Assembly: GCF_030684675.1 (NCBI RefSeq)
Contig: NZ_JAUXXZ010000024.1
Span: forward strand, 1-64,000
Direction of reading: 5' to 3'
Length of the DNA: 64,000 nt
DNA from: Daejeonella sp.
GTDB lineage: Bacteria; Bacteroidota; Bacteroidia; Sphingobacteriales; Sphingobacteriaceae
This document shows, piece after piece, positions 36,718 through 46,005 of this stretch. How positions within the stretch are numbered: the stretch's first letter is position 1; each line of letters begins with the position of its first letter. The position numbers and the translations under genes were made by a program. The notes below the pieces were generated by a model. It was not told the origin of the DNA, made no database searches, and worked only from the letters and a program-made list of their open reading frames with translations.

Positions 36718-37401
36718 TTATGCCTTCTTGTCATAATTTGACAATTGTCTGATTGCTGCCAGGTGAGAAAGTAAAACTAAAGGTACCACACAGCAGGGTA
36801 GCCAGATAAAAGGGAAATATAAAATTGCAATATTGGGCTGTTCAAAGGCAAATTGCTGAAAAGGAAATGGGGCAGAAAGAATAGCATTGCTTACAATATT
36901 TATAAGAAGTCCAAGGCAGATCACATTCCAAATTAAAAGAACTTTCCGGTCGAATTGTTTTCTTATAAATGCAAAGTAGAAAATTACAGGAGCGGTAATT
37001 CCCGATAAAATATCGAAGTTTCTTCCTTCAAGGGTCATCAGTTCAGGAACGGCTTTATAAATGAACAGGAAGAAGAGCACAATTTCAACCGGAATTCGAA
37101 TAGTATGTAATATCGTAAGCCTCTTTAAGTCCAAACTATCGATAAATTTTCTGCCTTTTGGACTCATAAAAAGTCCGGTGATGCCAAGAAATGGTGGCAA
37201 AACCAATAATAAAAATCTTGGTGGCAAAGTATCTGTCACAGTATAAAAACCTGAGCTTGCAATGAAAGCCTGAACTGCCAGCCAGATCAGTATAATCAAG
37301 AGGACTGGTTTTGAATTGCCGGCAGCTTTATAAAATAGGTAGGCTGTCAGAATTGTTGTTAGTCCGAATAGTACGCTGATATAGGCCGGTAAATTTTCCA
37401 T
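36718..37401 (-). CDS. Seven-helix membrane protein, unknown
   Basis: 227 residues with seven predicted membrane helices evenly spaced, among them VLLIILIWLAVQAFIASSGFY, RFLLLVLPPFLGITGLF and ILYFPFIWLPCCVVPLVLL. I do not recognise a family motif. It lies between DUF4256 and the YdeI-like gene, all on the minus strand with gaps of 50-150 bases. Confidence 0.7.
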   Translation of the reverse strand: MENLPAYISVLFGLTTILTAYLFYKAAGNSKPVLLIILIWLAVQAFIASSGFYTVTDTLPPRFLLLVLPPFLGITGLFMSPKGRKFIDSLDLKRLTILHTIRIPVEIVLFFLFIYKAVPELMTLEGRNFDILSGITAPVIFYFAFIRKQFDRKVLLIWNVICLGLLINIVSNAILSAPFPFQQFAFEQPNIAILYFPFIWLPCCVVPLVLLSHLAAIRQLSNYDKKA

Positions 37402-37451
37402 TGTTTAAAAGCTTTCTCAGATATTTATAAGGTCCTATGGGTTCAAAAGGT

Positions 37452-37940
37452 TTATTTAATATTCTTCAGTTTCTCTCGTTTTACCAGTTTGTTTAATGTT
37501 TCTGCAATTCGTTCAACTTTTGTGCTCTCGGTTTTTGCAGAATAAATCCAGTCAATAAATTCTTTTTTTTGCCCATCAGTATAAGATGAAAATATTTCAA
37601 AGGCAACGGGGTCAGTTTTAAGGCAATCTAAGAATTCCTCGGGTATTTCAATTGGATTTGTATCAGCATACAATGTTATAATAACCCAATCGCCTTCCTT
37701 CTTAGCTATCTTTTTTCTGATTTCCGCTTTAACAGGTAAAAAAAGCTTGCCATTACCCATTGGCATCAGTTTGTAATTCTTAATCTCAAAATCATCAATC
37801 CAACCTCTGACTTTTACCCAGCCGAAAGGAAATGTTTTCTCCTGCAAAACTTCGGGGATGGCAGCATAGGTCCAGCCGCCTTTCCCGGGATATTTTTCCA
37901 GCAGATATTTCCTGTTGACTAAAGGTTTTTCTGTTTCCAA
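37452..37940 (-). CDS. YdeI/OmpD-associated family protein (DUF1905-like)
   Basis: 162 residues. The N-terminal part (about 12-95; GGWTYAAIPEV, FGWVKVRGWIDDFE, LMPMGNGKLFLPVKAEIRKK) matches the DUF1905 beta-barrel pattern. The C-terminal helical part (about 115-160; DGQKKEFIDWIYSAKTESTK) matches the YdeI/OmpD-associated, bacteriocin-protection-like domain. Cytoplasmic; molecular role unknown. It is followed 18 bases upstream by the oxidoreductase gene and probably co-transcribed with it. Confidence 0.8.
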   Translation of the reverse strand: METEKPLVNRKYLLEKYPGKGGWTYAAIPEVLQEKTFPFGWVKVRGWIDDFEIKNYKLMPMGNGKLFLPVKAEIRKKIAKKEGDWVIITLYADTNPIEIPEEFLDCLKTDPVAFEIFSSYTDGQKKEFIDWIYSAKTESTKVERIAETLNKLVKREKLKNIK

Positions 37941-37958
37941 TTTTCTTTTTTAGATATT

Positions 37959-38921
37959 TTAATCTTCTTCCAGACCCTCCCAAACCATTGCTACTTTTCC
38001 TTTGGTACGCATGGCTTCAATATAGCCAATAGCTTCCGGTATATTTTTATAGGGAAAGGTCTTTTCTATATGAACTTTAATTTTCTCATTTTGTATTAAA
38101 GAGGCCAGAATCTCAAGATCTTTAATATTTGCTTCTGCCGTAAATTGTGCGAGAGGAAATTTACTAAATACACTTTTTAAAAGTACCGACATCATATGTC
38201 CCATGTTTGTGAAACCTACCAATACCCCCCGTCTCCCCATGCGTACAAAGTCTTCATGATTAAGATTACCATTGGTATCAATAATAAGGTCGTATTTTTC
38301 TTTGTGCTGATGTATATTTTCTTTATCGTATGGAATCACCTCGTCAGCACCTAAATTTTTTACAAAGTCAAGATTTTTGTCTGAACATACAGCACTTACC
38401 CTGGCGCCCCAAGCCTTTGCAATTTGAACAGCGAAATGACCCACACCTCCCGAAGAGCCATTGATTAAAACTGTTTCACCTGCTTTGAGTTTGCCATGGG
38501 TAATCAGGGCCTGCAATGCCGTTACCCCGGCGATAGGTATACTTGCCATTACTTTGGAATCTATTCCGTCTGGTATGATGGCACAAACGTTTGCCGGCGC
38601 ACAGATATATTCTGCAAAAGCACCCCCTTTAAGAGTTTCTCCAAATACCCTATCTCCAGGCTTGAATTGCTTTACATTGTTTCCCACTTCCTCAACGATG
38701 CCAGCAAAGTCAGCTCCCGGAATTTTATCCTTTGGTTTGAATAATCCAAACGTAAATCGTGCGAAAAAGGGTTTGCCTCTCAGAATATGCCAGTCGGCGG
38801 GATTCGCGGAGTTCGCTTCAACTTTAACCAGGATATGATCATCTTGTATCTTTGGCTTCTCAACTTCTTCTAATTGAAGTACTTCAGGACCACCATATTT
38901 ATTTTTTGTAAAAGCTTTCAT
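37959..38921 (-). CDS. Zinc-independent MDR-family NAD(P)-dependent oxidoreductase
   Basis: 320 residues of the quinone-oxidoreductase branch of the medium-chain dehydrogenase/reductase family. The N-terminal GroES-like domain (MKAFTKNKYGGPEVLQLEEV, ADFAGIVEEVG, KPGDRVFGE) precedes the Rossmann domain with VLINGSSGGVGHFAVQIAKA. The catalytic zinc ligands of alcohol dehydrogenases are missing. The substrate is unknown. It diverges from the mraZ operon across a 362-base gap. Confidence 0.9.
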   Translation of the reverse strand: MKAFTKNKYGGPEVLQLEEVEKPKIQDDHILVKVEANSANPADWHILRGKPFFARFTFGLFKPKDKIPGADFAGIVEEVGNNVKQFKPGDRVFGETLKGGAFAEYICAPANVCAIIPDGIDSKVMASIPIAGVTALQALITHGKLKAGETVLINGSSGGVGHFAVQIAKAWGARVSAVCSDKNLDFVKNLGADEVIPYDKENIHQHKEKYDLIIDTNGNLNHEDFVRMGRRGVLVGFTNMGHMMSVLLKSVFSKFPLAQFTAEANIKDLEILASLIQNEKIKVHIEKTFPYKNIPEAIGYIEAMRTKGKVAMVWEGLEED

Positions 38922-39283
38922 TTTTGATGAGTTCTTTAAAGATCCGGATTGATTGCTAATCTGAGCGTCTGGGATTTGTTATTTATTTGATGATCATTAT
39001 TGTTTTTAGTTACACTAGCAGCAAATGCAGCTTTCCTGAATATCAATTGGGTTTCAAGATTTTCTTTTTATCGTCATATTGGTTTGAATGAATCTTGCCC
39101 ACATTCAATGATCACTTCTTACGCCTAGTCTGATCAGATTTCCCAAAAGCCAAGTGCCTGATTCTCCGCTGTGTGAGAGATTTTTATCTCCAAAAACTGT
39201 GGAAAACTTTTTTTGTGGGAGATAGTGGTAAAAAGTGGTAAGTTATTTACTTTTACAATTGAATAAATATGTAAATACCCATA
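38922..39283. other. Divergent intergenic region upstream of the dcw cluster
   Basis: 362 bases between the oxidoreductase and mraZ. It holds the three GTGG repeats at 39215-39239 and no open frame of note. Confidence 0.6.
39215..39239 (+). promoter_or_regulatory. Candidate MraZ operator (three GTGG repeats)
   Basis: GTGGG, GTGGT and GTGGT begin at 39215, 39225 and 39235, exactly 10 bp apart, 45 bases before the mraZ start. MraZ of other bacteria binds direct TGGGN repeats with 10-bp periodicity in its own promoter. A fourth GTGG lies at 39199 off phase. Confidence 0.65.
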
Positions 39284-39748
39284 ATGTCCCATTTCTTAGG
39301 AGAATTTGATTGTAAACTTGATGCTAAAGGCCGGATGATGATACCATCCAGCCTGAAGAAACAGCTTCCCGAAGCTGAGCGTGAAGGACTTGTGATCAAC
39401 CGTGGCTTTGAAAAACATCTGGTTATTTACACTAAAAAGGAGTGGGATAGCATCACCGAAGAACTGAGTAAGCTCAATGCTTACGAAAAGAAAAGCCGTG
39501 ATTTTATCCGTTATTTCACCCGGGGGGCTACCGAGCTTGCTTTGGATTCTGCAAACCGTATCCTTTTTCCTAAAGCTTTAATGGAATATGCCGGTATCAG
39601 CGGGGAGGTTGTCCTTTCATGCGTACTGAATAAAATAGAGGTATGGGCAAAAGATGCTTACGACTCTCAGATGGATAATGAGCCTGAAAACTTCGCCAAT
39701 CTGGCCGAAGAGGTAATGGGCAGTATGGGAAGGAGGGCGCATGACTGA
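39284..39748 (+). CDS. mraZ: Transcriptional regulator MraZ
   Basis: 154 residues with two MraZ/SpoVT-AbrB-like half domains: FLGEFDCKLDAKGRMMIPSS near the start and the second around RGATELALDSANRILFPKAL. A ring-forming DNA-binding protein that controls the dcw operon. It is the first gene of the cluster and overlaps rsmH by 8 bases. Candidate operator repeats sit upstream. Confidence 0.95.
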   Translation: MSHFLGEFDCKLDAKGRMMIPSSLKKQLPEAEREGLVINRGFEKHLVIYTKKEWDSITEELSKLNAYEKKSRDFIRYFTRGATELALDSANRILFPKALMEYAGISGEVVLSCVLNKIEVWAKDAYDSQMDNEPENFANLAEEVMGSMGRRAHD

Positions 39749-40643
39749 TTATCATAATCCGGTGATGCTGCAGGAATGTATGGAAGGACTGAACATTAAG
39801 CCGGATGGGATTTATGTTGACGTAACATTCGGGGGTGGTGGCCATTCCCGCGAAATATTAAAGCACCTGGGTCCTAAAGGTCGTTTGCTTGCATTTGACC
39901 AGGATGCCGATGCCCAGAAGAATTTACCAAAAGATGATCGATTAACCTTTATTGATCAGAACTTCCGCTACCTCAAAAATAATTGCCGTTTGCAGGGCGC
40001 CATTCCTGCGGATGGTATTCTGGCTGATCTGGGTGTCTCTTCTCACCAATTTGATCAGCCAGAACGGGGGTTCTCCATTCGCTTTGATGCCGATCTGGAT
40101 ATGCGTATGGATCAGGGGAGTTCACTTACGGCTAAACAGATAGTCAATGCCTATAGTGAGGAACAACTGCACCGCATTTTCGGAATCTATGGAGAGATCA
40201 AAAATGCTAAAACGCTGGCTCAGACACTGGTAACACAGCGACTGAACAAGCCTATTGATACCGTTGATGAGCTAAAAACAGCCATTTCAAAACTAATTCC
40301 GAAAGGGAAAGAAAATAAATATCTGGCTCAGGTTTTTCAAGCTCTCCGTATTGAGGTGAACCAGGAACTGGAGGCTTTGAAAGAGTTCCTGGAACAAACT
40401 GTTGATGTGCTTAAAACGCAGGGTCGCCTCGTAGTGATGTCTTATCATTCACTTGAAGACAGGCTGGTCAAGAATTTTATTGCCAAGGGTAAGTTTCAGG
40501 GTGAAGTGGAGAAGGATTTTTTCGGAAACCAGATCAAGCCCCTGGAAAGCATCACGCGGAAAGCGATTGTTGCTTCTGAAGAGGAAATTAAACTGAATAA
40601 CAGGGCACGGAGTGCCAAACTGAGAATAGCAGTAAAAAGTTAA
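39741..40643 (+). CDS. rsmH: 16S rRNA (cytosine1402-N4)-methyltransferase
   Basis: 300 residues. AdoMet-dependent methylation of C1402 in the 30S P site. YHNPVMLQECMEGL at the N-terminus, the AdoMet loop VDVTFGGGGHSREIL, ILADLGVSSHQFDQPERGFS and a C-terminal SYHSLEDRLVKNF are all family hallmarks. Overlaps mraZ by 8 bases, as is common in dcw clusters. Confidence 0.97.
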   Translation: MTDYHNPVMLQECMEGLNIKPDGIYVDVTFGGGGHSREILKHLGPKGRLLAFDQDADAQKNLPKDDRLTFIDQNFRYLKNNCRLQGAIPADGILADLGVSSHQFDQPERGFSIRFDADLDMRMDQGSSLTAKQIVNAYSEEQLHRIFGIYGEIKNAKTLAQTLVTQRLNKPIDTVDELKTAISKLIPKGKENKYLAQVFQALRIEVNQELEALKEFLEQTVDVLKTQGRLVVMSYHSLEDRLVKNFIAKGKFQGEVEKDFFGNQIKPLESITRKAIVASEEEIKLNNRARSAKLRIAVKS

Positions 40644-40662
40644 GCTGATAAAGGCTTGAAGA

Positions 40663-41076
40663 ATGAATAACCAATTTAAACAGGACAAAACGGAAGAGGA
40701 ATTGGATCAGGAAGCTGAACCTATGACTGAGCAATCAGAAAAGGCTGAGCTTCCAAAGAATTTCTTTACCCTGATGTTTACTGAGGGAGTAATCTCTAAG
40801 GAGTCGGCTACTCATTTGCTGCCATTTATTGTGTTTGTCGCTTTTTTGGCAATGATCTATATCGGTAACCGGCATTTTGCCGAGAATAATATCCGGGATA
40901 TCGACAAGCTAAGCAAAGAAGTGAAAGAACTGAGCTGGGATTTTAAAACATTAAAAGCTGATCTGATGCTGAAAAGCACCCAGACAGAAGTAGCTAAAGA
41001 GGTGGATACACTTGGTTTGATTGAACCGAATGAACCACCAAAGAAGATTGTGATACGTGAGAATGAATTTGATTGA
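40663..41076 (+). CDS. ftsL: FtsL-like cell division protein
   Basis: 137 residues. A charged cytoplasmic N-terminus of about 45 residues, one membrane helix (LLPFIVFVAFLAMIYIGNRHF, about 49-69) and a periplasmic coiled-coil segment (NNIRDIDKLSKEVKELSWDF). Position between rsmH and the PBP gene and this topology identify the Bacteroidota FtsL counterpart, which bridges FtsQ, FtsB-like proteins and the FtsWI synthase. Sequence similarity to proteobacterial FtsL is low. Confidence 0.85.
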   Translation: MNNQFKQDKTEEELDQEAEPMTEQSEKAELPKNFFTLMFTEGVISKESATHLLPFIVFVAFLAMIYIGNRHFAENNIRDIDKLSKEVKELSWDFKTLKADLMLKSTQTEVAKEVDTLGLIEPNEPPKKIVIRENEFD

Positions 41077-41094
41077 ATATTGATATTAATTGGA

Positions 41095-41200
41095 TGAGGT
41101 CCCTCCTGCGTCGGGATGACAGTTAATTGAGAGTAGAAAATGATAGTTGACAATGAAGTAGAATTTACTAACCAACTAACAACTAACAACCAACAACAAA
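41095..41200. repeat. Short-period and palindrome-like repeats between ftsL and ftsI
   Basis: GTCGGGATGACAG (41113-41125) resembles the CCCGGAATGACA family. After it come TAGTTGACAAT and an ACTAACAACCAAC array (about 41170-41195). They run to within 2 bases of the ftsI start. Confidence 0.7.
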
Positions 41201-41201
41201 C

Positions 41202-43304
41202 ATGAATATAAGAACCGACATATTGCTCCGTGTGTACATCGCCTTTGGGATGATCGTATTACTGGCTTTTGCGGTGCTTTATAAGCTTGTGGATGTTCAG
41301 ATTGTGGAAGGAAAGAAATGGAGATCCATGGCGGATAGTCTTTCTACCCGTTTTGCAAATGTAGAAGCGGCAAGGGGGAATATCTATTCGATGGATGGCA
41401 GTTTATTGGCTACTTCGGTACCCGAATATGAGGTCCGAATGGATATGCTGGCCGGTGGCATCGAAAGGGATGAGGTTTTTTATGAAAAGGTAGATTCACT
41501 AGCTGCTAAAATGTCTTCATTTTTTGGCGATAAGTCAAAAAAACAATATTCACGTATGCTTCGTGAAGCCCGGACTGATCGTGCACGTTATCTGCTTCTG
41601 AAGCGAAACGTAACTCATACTGAGTTAAAGGAGATCCGAAAGTTCCCGATTTTTAATATGGGTCGTTATAAAGGCGGACTCATCTCCGTTCATCAGAATA
41701 AGCGAATTCTGCCATTTCAGACTCTTGCAGCCAGAACTATTGGTTATAAGAACAAAAACGTACAGCCGGTTGGCCTTGAGGGTGCATACAGTGCCTATAT
41801 AGACGGAGAAAGCGGTAAGCGTCTTATGCAGCGTATTGCAGGTGGCGTTTGGATGCCTGTTAACCAGGATATTGAAATTGCACCAAAAGAAGGTGCTGAT
41901 ATCATTTCGACTATTGATATCAATATGCAGGATGTGGCGCAAAGGGCATTGAAAAAGCAATTGATTACCAGTGATGCGGATCATGGTTGCGTTATTCTGA
42001 TGGAAGTGGCCACAGGTGAAATCAGGGCAGTTGCCAATTTCAGTAAGGTAAGTGAAGGTGAATATAAAGAGCAGTTCAATTATGCAATTGCTGCAAGTCA
42101 GGATCCAGGTTCTACCTTTAAGCTGGCTTCCTACATGGCCCTGCTTGAGGATAAAAAGGTTGATACCAGTACTTTAGTAGCTACCGAAGACGGAACTTAC
42201 CGTATTCCAGGACATACTATCCGCGACTCGCATGGAGGTATAGGAACCGTTTCTGTTAAACGTGCTTTTGAAGAATCATCAAACGTAGCCATCGCAAAAT
42301 TGATCAATGCCGCTTATCAGAATGATCAGGAAAAATTCCCTGCTCATTTATATGATTGGGGGTTGAATAAGAAATTAGAACTCCAGATTCCGGGTGAAGG
42401 CCAGCCGGTTATTAAAAATCCAAAGAACAGAAGTTGGAATAAAAAACAAACCCTTCCTCAGATGGCCTATGGCTATGAGATGCAGATCACTCCATTGCAG
42501 ATGCTGGCTTTTTATAATGCGGTAGCGAATGATGGAAGATATATTGCTCCGATTTTTGTCCGCGAGATCAGACGTCTGGGAAATACCGTGGAGCAGTTCA
42601 AGGCAAGGGTAATCAATGAGAAAATTGTTTCGGATGAGACCATCAAAAAAGCACAGGAACTTTTGGAAGCTGTTGTTTTAAATGGGACAGCAAAGTCACT
42701 GGCCTCTCCGCTCTATAAAATTGCCGGAAAAACCGGAACTGCTCAGGTTGCCGATGCCAATAAGGGTTATCGTGTGGATAAGAAGTATCAGGCTTCATTC
42801 TGTGGCTACTTCCCGGCAGATAATCCAAAATATTCGCTGATTGTGGTGGTCAACAACCCGCGTAAAGGCACCTATTATGCAGCATCTGTGGCCGGTCCGG
42901 TTTTCAGAGAGATTGCCGACAGGGTTTTCGCAAGCGATATCAATATGTTTGATCCACTTAAGGAGCAAAAATTTACAGGAAGCCTTAAGCTGCCTGAGGC
43001 AAAGGCCGGAGAACGTAAAGCAACTCAGGCTGTCTATAAAGCATTCGGTATCAAGGCATTGTTTGCCTCCAATTCCGATTATATAAGTCTGGATACCAAT
43101 AAGGGTGTTGTTTCTCAGGAAGTAAAGATCACTGAAGGTTTGGTGCCTGATGTGAGCGGAATGGGATTGAAGGATGCTCTCTATGTTGCAGGAAATTCGG
43201 GATTGAAAGTACTGGTTCGCGGAAGCGGAAAGGTGGTTAGGCAATCGCTTGCAGCCGGTACAAGTGTTCAAAAGGGTCTTCCAATTGTTTTAGAACTCGA
43301 ATGA
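41202..43304 (+). CDS. ftsI: Division-specific penicillin-binding protein (class B, PASTA)
   Basis: 700 residues. Septal transpeptidase. N-terminal membrane anchor (about 8-28), dimerisation domain, then the transpeptidase with SxxK STFK (catalytic Ser304), SxN SSN in EESSNVAIA and KTGT in AGKTGTAQVA. The C-terminal 50 residues (LVPDVSGMGLKDALYVAG) form one PASTA domain. Longer than the E. coli protein because of the PASTA domain and inserts. Its stop overlaps murE by 4 bases. Confidence 0.96.
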   Translation: MNIRTDILLRVYIAFGMIVLLAFAVLYKLVDVQIVEGKKWRSMADSLSTRFANVEAARGNIYSMDGSLLATSVPEYEVRMDMLAGGIERDEVFYEKVDSLAAKMSSFFGDKSKKQYSRMLREARTDRARYLLLKRNVTHTELKEIRKFPIFNMGRYKGGLISVHQNKRILPFQTLAARTIGYKNKNVQPVGLEGAYSAYIDGESGKRLMQRIAGGVWMPVNQDIEIAPKEGADIISTIDINMQDVAQRALKKQLITSDADHGCVILMEVATGEIRAVANFSKVSEGEYKEQFNYAIAASQDPGSTFKLASYMALLEDKKVDTSTLVATEDGTYRIPGHTIRDSHGGIGTVSVKRAFEESSNVAIAKLINAAYQNDQEKFPAHLYDWGLNKKLELQIPGEGQPVIKNPKNRSWNKKQTLPQMAYGYEMQITPLQMLAFYNAVANDGRYIAPIFVREIRRLGNTVEQFKARVINEKIVSDETIKKAQELLEAVVLNGTAKSLASPLYKIAGKTGTAQVADANKGYRVDKKYQASFCGYFPADNPKYSLIVVVNNPRKGTYYAASVAGPVFREIADRVFASDINMFDPLKEQKFTGSLKLPEAKAGERKATQAVYKAFGIKALFASNSDYISLDTNKGVVSQEVKITEGLVPDVSGMGLKDALYVAGNSGLKVLVRGSGKVVRQSLAAGTSVQKGLPIVLELE

Positions 43305-44764
43305 TGAAGAAGCTCAAGGATATATTATACGGAGTATCACTCAGGCAGGTCTCGGGTTCAACCAACGGGAAAGTGTCGGGTATATGCTTCGACTCGCGAA
43401 AAGCGGCTCCCGGAGTTTTATTTGTGGCAGTACGTGGAACTGAATCTGATGGACATGCTTTTATGGAACGTGCTATTGATCAGGGCGCCATAGCTGTGCT
43501 TTGTGAAGAATTTCCCGCTGAATTTAGGGAAAAGGTAAGCTATTTTCTGGTTGAGAACTCAGCTAAGGCACTCGGAATAACTGCATCCAATTTTTATGAT
43601 AATCCCTCTTCAAAACTAAAGCTGGTTGGTGTTACAGGTACGAATGGCAAAACAACGATTGCTACCTTACTCTTTCAATTATTTCAGGATCTGGGATATA
43701 AAACAGGTTTGCTTTCTACCGTTCAAAATCAGATCAATGACCTTGTAGTTCCGGCTACTCATACAACGCCTGATCCGGTAGTATTGAACAGTCTGCTGAA
43801 TGATATGGTCGAAAGCGGCTGTGATTATTGCTTTATGGAGGTTAGTTCGCATGCAATGACTCAGTACAGAACCGAAGGGCTGAGTTTTTCGGGTGGGATA
43901 TTTACTAACCTAACCCATGATCACCTCGATTTTCATAAGACATTTGATGCCTACCTGAGAGCTAAGAAGAGCTTTTTTGACGGTTTGACCAGCCAGGCTT
44001 TTGCGCTCACCAATATTGATGATAAGAACGGGATTGTGATGCTTCAGAATACCGGAGCCCACAGAAAGACTTACGGACTTAAGAATATAGCTGATTTTAA
44101 AGCCAGAATTATTGAAAATCATTTCAGTGGCTTATTGCTGAATATCGACGGGCAAGAAGTTTGGTTTAAGATGGTAGGAAGCTTCAATGCCTACAATCTG
44201 CTTGCAGTTTATGCTACAGCATTATTGCTTGAGCAGGATCGTACCAGGGTATTGACTTCCCTCAGCCGGTTAAGCGGTGCCGAAGGCCGTTTTGATTATA
44301 TTATTTCGCCCTCAGGTATTATTGGCATTGTAGATTATGCCCATACTCCCGATGCGGTGCAGAATGTACTGAGCACCATTCAGGATATTCGCAAAGGAAC
44401 CGAACAGGTAATCACTGTTATCGGATGCGGAGGTGACAGGGATAAAGCCAAGCGTCCGGTGATGGCCAAAGTAGCATGCGACTGGAGTACAAAGGTTGTC
44501 CTGACCTCTGATAATCCACGTTCTGAAGTTCCGGAGCAGATTATTAAGGAGATGGAAGAAGGGGTGATGCCAAGCAATAAGAAGAAGACACTTTCAATTA
44601 CTGATAGAAAAGAAGCAATCCGTACAGCCTGTCATTTGGCAAAGCCCGGTGATATTATCCTGGTTGCCGGAAAAGGTCATGAAAAATATCAGGATATCGC
44701 TGGGGTGAAACTCCCTTTTGATGATAAGGAGATTTTAACTGAATTTTTAAATCTGATGAGCTAA
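43301..44764 (+). CDS. murE: UDP-MurNAc-tripeptide ligase, meso-DAP adding
   Basis: 487 residues. It adds the third residue of the peptidoglycan stem. ATP-binding VTGTNGKTT (111-119), the carbamylated-Lys region, and DNPR at 404-407 in [17 protein letters not shown] marks meso-diaminopimelate specificity, consistent with dapA at 57250. Either of two adjacent ATG codons may be used. Overlaps ftsI by 4 bases and mraY by one (TAATG). Confidence 0.97.
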   Translation: MMKKLKDILYGVSLRQVSGSTNGKVSGICFDSRKAAPGVLFVAVRGTESDGHAFMERAIDQGAIAVLCEEFPAEFREKVSYFLVENSAKALGITASNFYDNPSSKLKLVGVTGTNGKTTIATLLFQLFQDLGYKTGLLSTVQNQINDLVVPATHTTPDPVVLNSLLNDMVESGCDYCFMEVSSHAMTQYRTEGLSFSGGIFTNLTHDHLDFHKTFDAYLRAKKSFFDGLTSQAFALTNIDDKNGIVMLQNTGAHRKTYGLKNIADFKARIIENHFSGLLLNIDGQEVWFKMVGSFNAYNLLAVYATALLLEQDRTRVLTSLSRLSGAEGRFDYIISPSGIIGIVDYAHTPDAVQNVLSTIQDIRKGTEQVITVIGCGGDRDKAKRPVMAKVACDWSTKVVLTSDNPRSEVPEQIIKEMEEGVMPSNKKKTLSITDRKEAIRTACHLAKPGDIILVAGKGHEKYQDIAGVKLPFDDKEILTEFLNLMS

Positions 44765-46005
44765 TGCTATACTATCTGTTCACATGGCTGGATAAGCAAT
44801 ATGATATTCCCGGAGCAGGATTGTTCCAGTTTATCTCGTTTCGTACTGCAATGGCTGTCATCTTATCCCTGATTCTGACCACGGTTTATGGCAGCCGTCT
44901 CATTAGATTACTTAGAGCAAAACAGGTTGGTGAATCGGTCAGGAATCTGGGCCTTGAAGGCCAGATGCAAAAGCAGGGTACTCCAACCATGGGAGGATTG
45001 ATCATTCTTCTTGGAATTCTGTTGCCGACCATACTTTTTGCCAAAATTGATAACATCTATATTATTCTCATGCTGGTAACCACGGTCTGGATGGGTTTGA
45101 TTGGTTTTGTTGATGATTATATCAAGGTGTTTAAAAAGGATAAAGAAGGTCTGGCAGGTCGTTTTAAGATTATGGGTCAGGTGGGTCTTGCATTGATTAT
45201 TGGCTGGACCATGTATTTCCACCCCGATATTGTGGTCAGGGAACAGGTCACGCTGCCCGCAAAGGTTAGTGCACCATTGGATGTACATAAACGTGGTGAT
45301 CAGTTTTACTATACTCAGGACCTGAAATCGACCATCACCAATGTCCCTTTTTACAAGGATAATGAATTTGATTATGCCAAGGTGCTAACCGTCTTTGGAG
45401 ATGGATATGAAAAGTATTCACTGGTTGTCTTTTTATTGTTTGTGATTGTAATCGTAACAGCGGTTTCGAACGGAGCCAATCTTACTGATGGTATTGACGG
45501 ATTGGCCACAGGGACATCAGCCATTATCGGCATCACGCTTGCTATTCTAGCTTATGTTTCGGGTAACACCATTTTTGCCGATTACCTGAATATCATGTAT
45601 ATCCCAAATTCAGGAGAACTTGTAATTTTTGCCGGTGCATTTGTTGGGGCATGCGTTGGTTTTTTATGGTATAATTCATATCCTGCCCAGGTTTTTATGG
45701 GAGACACAGGCAGCCTGGCTATAGGTGGAATTATTGCCGCTTTCGCGATCATGATCCGTAAAGAATTATTGATTCCTGCACTATGCGGAGTATTCCTTGT
45801 CGAAAATCTTTCCGTGATTATGCAGGTCTCCTATTTTAAGTATACGAAGCGGAAGTTTGGCGAAGGAAGACGAATCTTTTTAATGTCGCCATTGCATCAT
45901 CACTATCAGAAGAAGGGATATCATGAGGCCAAAATCGTTACACGATTCTGGATTGTTGGAATTTTACTGGCAATTATAACTATTGTGACTTTAAAACTGC
46001 GTTAA
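44764..46005 (+). CDS. mraY: Phospho-MurNAc-pentapeptide transferase
   Basis: 413 residues, about ten membrane helices. It transfers phospho-MurNAc-pentapeptide to undecaprenyl phosphate to give lipid I at the inner membrane. Catalytic Asp motifs FVDDYIKV and [12 protein letters not shown], and [15 protein letters not shown] near the C-terminus. About 50 residues longer than E. coli MraY, due to an insertion at roughly 160-215 ([19 protein letters not shown]), a feature common in Bacteroidota. Linked by TAATG overlaps on both sides. Confidence 0.96.
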   Translation: MLYYLFTWLDKQYDIPGAGLFQFISFRTAMAVILSLILTTVYGSRLIRLLRAKQVGESVRNLGLEGQMQKQGTPTMGGLIILLGILLPTILFAKIDNIYIILMLVTTVWMGLIGFVDDYIKVFKKDKEGLAGRFKIMGQVGLALIIGWTMYFHPDIVVREQVTLPAKVSAPLDVHKRGDQFYYTQDLKSTITNVPFYKDNEFDYAKVLTVFGDGYEKYSLVVFLLFVIVIVTAVSNGANLTDGIDGLATGTSAIIGITLAILAYVSGNTIFADYLNIMYIPNSGELVIFAGAFVGACVGFLWYNSYPAQVFMGDTGSLAIGGIIAAFAIMIRKELLIPALCGVFLVENLSVIMQVSYFKYTKRKFGEGRRIFLMSPLHHHYQKKGYHEAKIVTRFWIVGILLAIITIVTLKLR

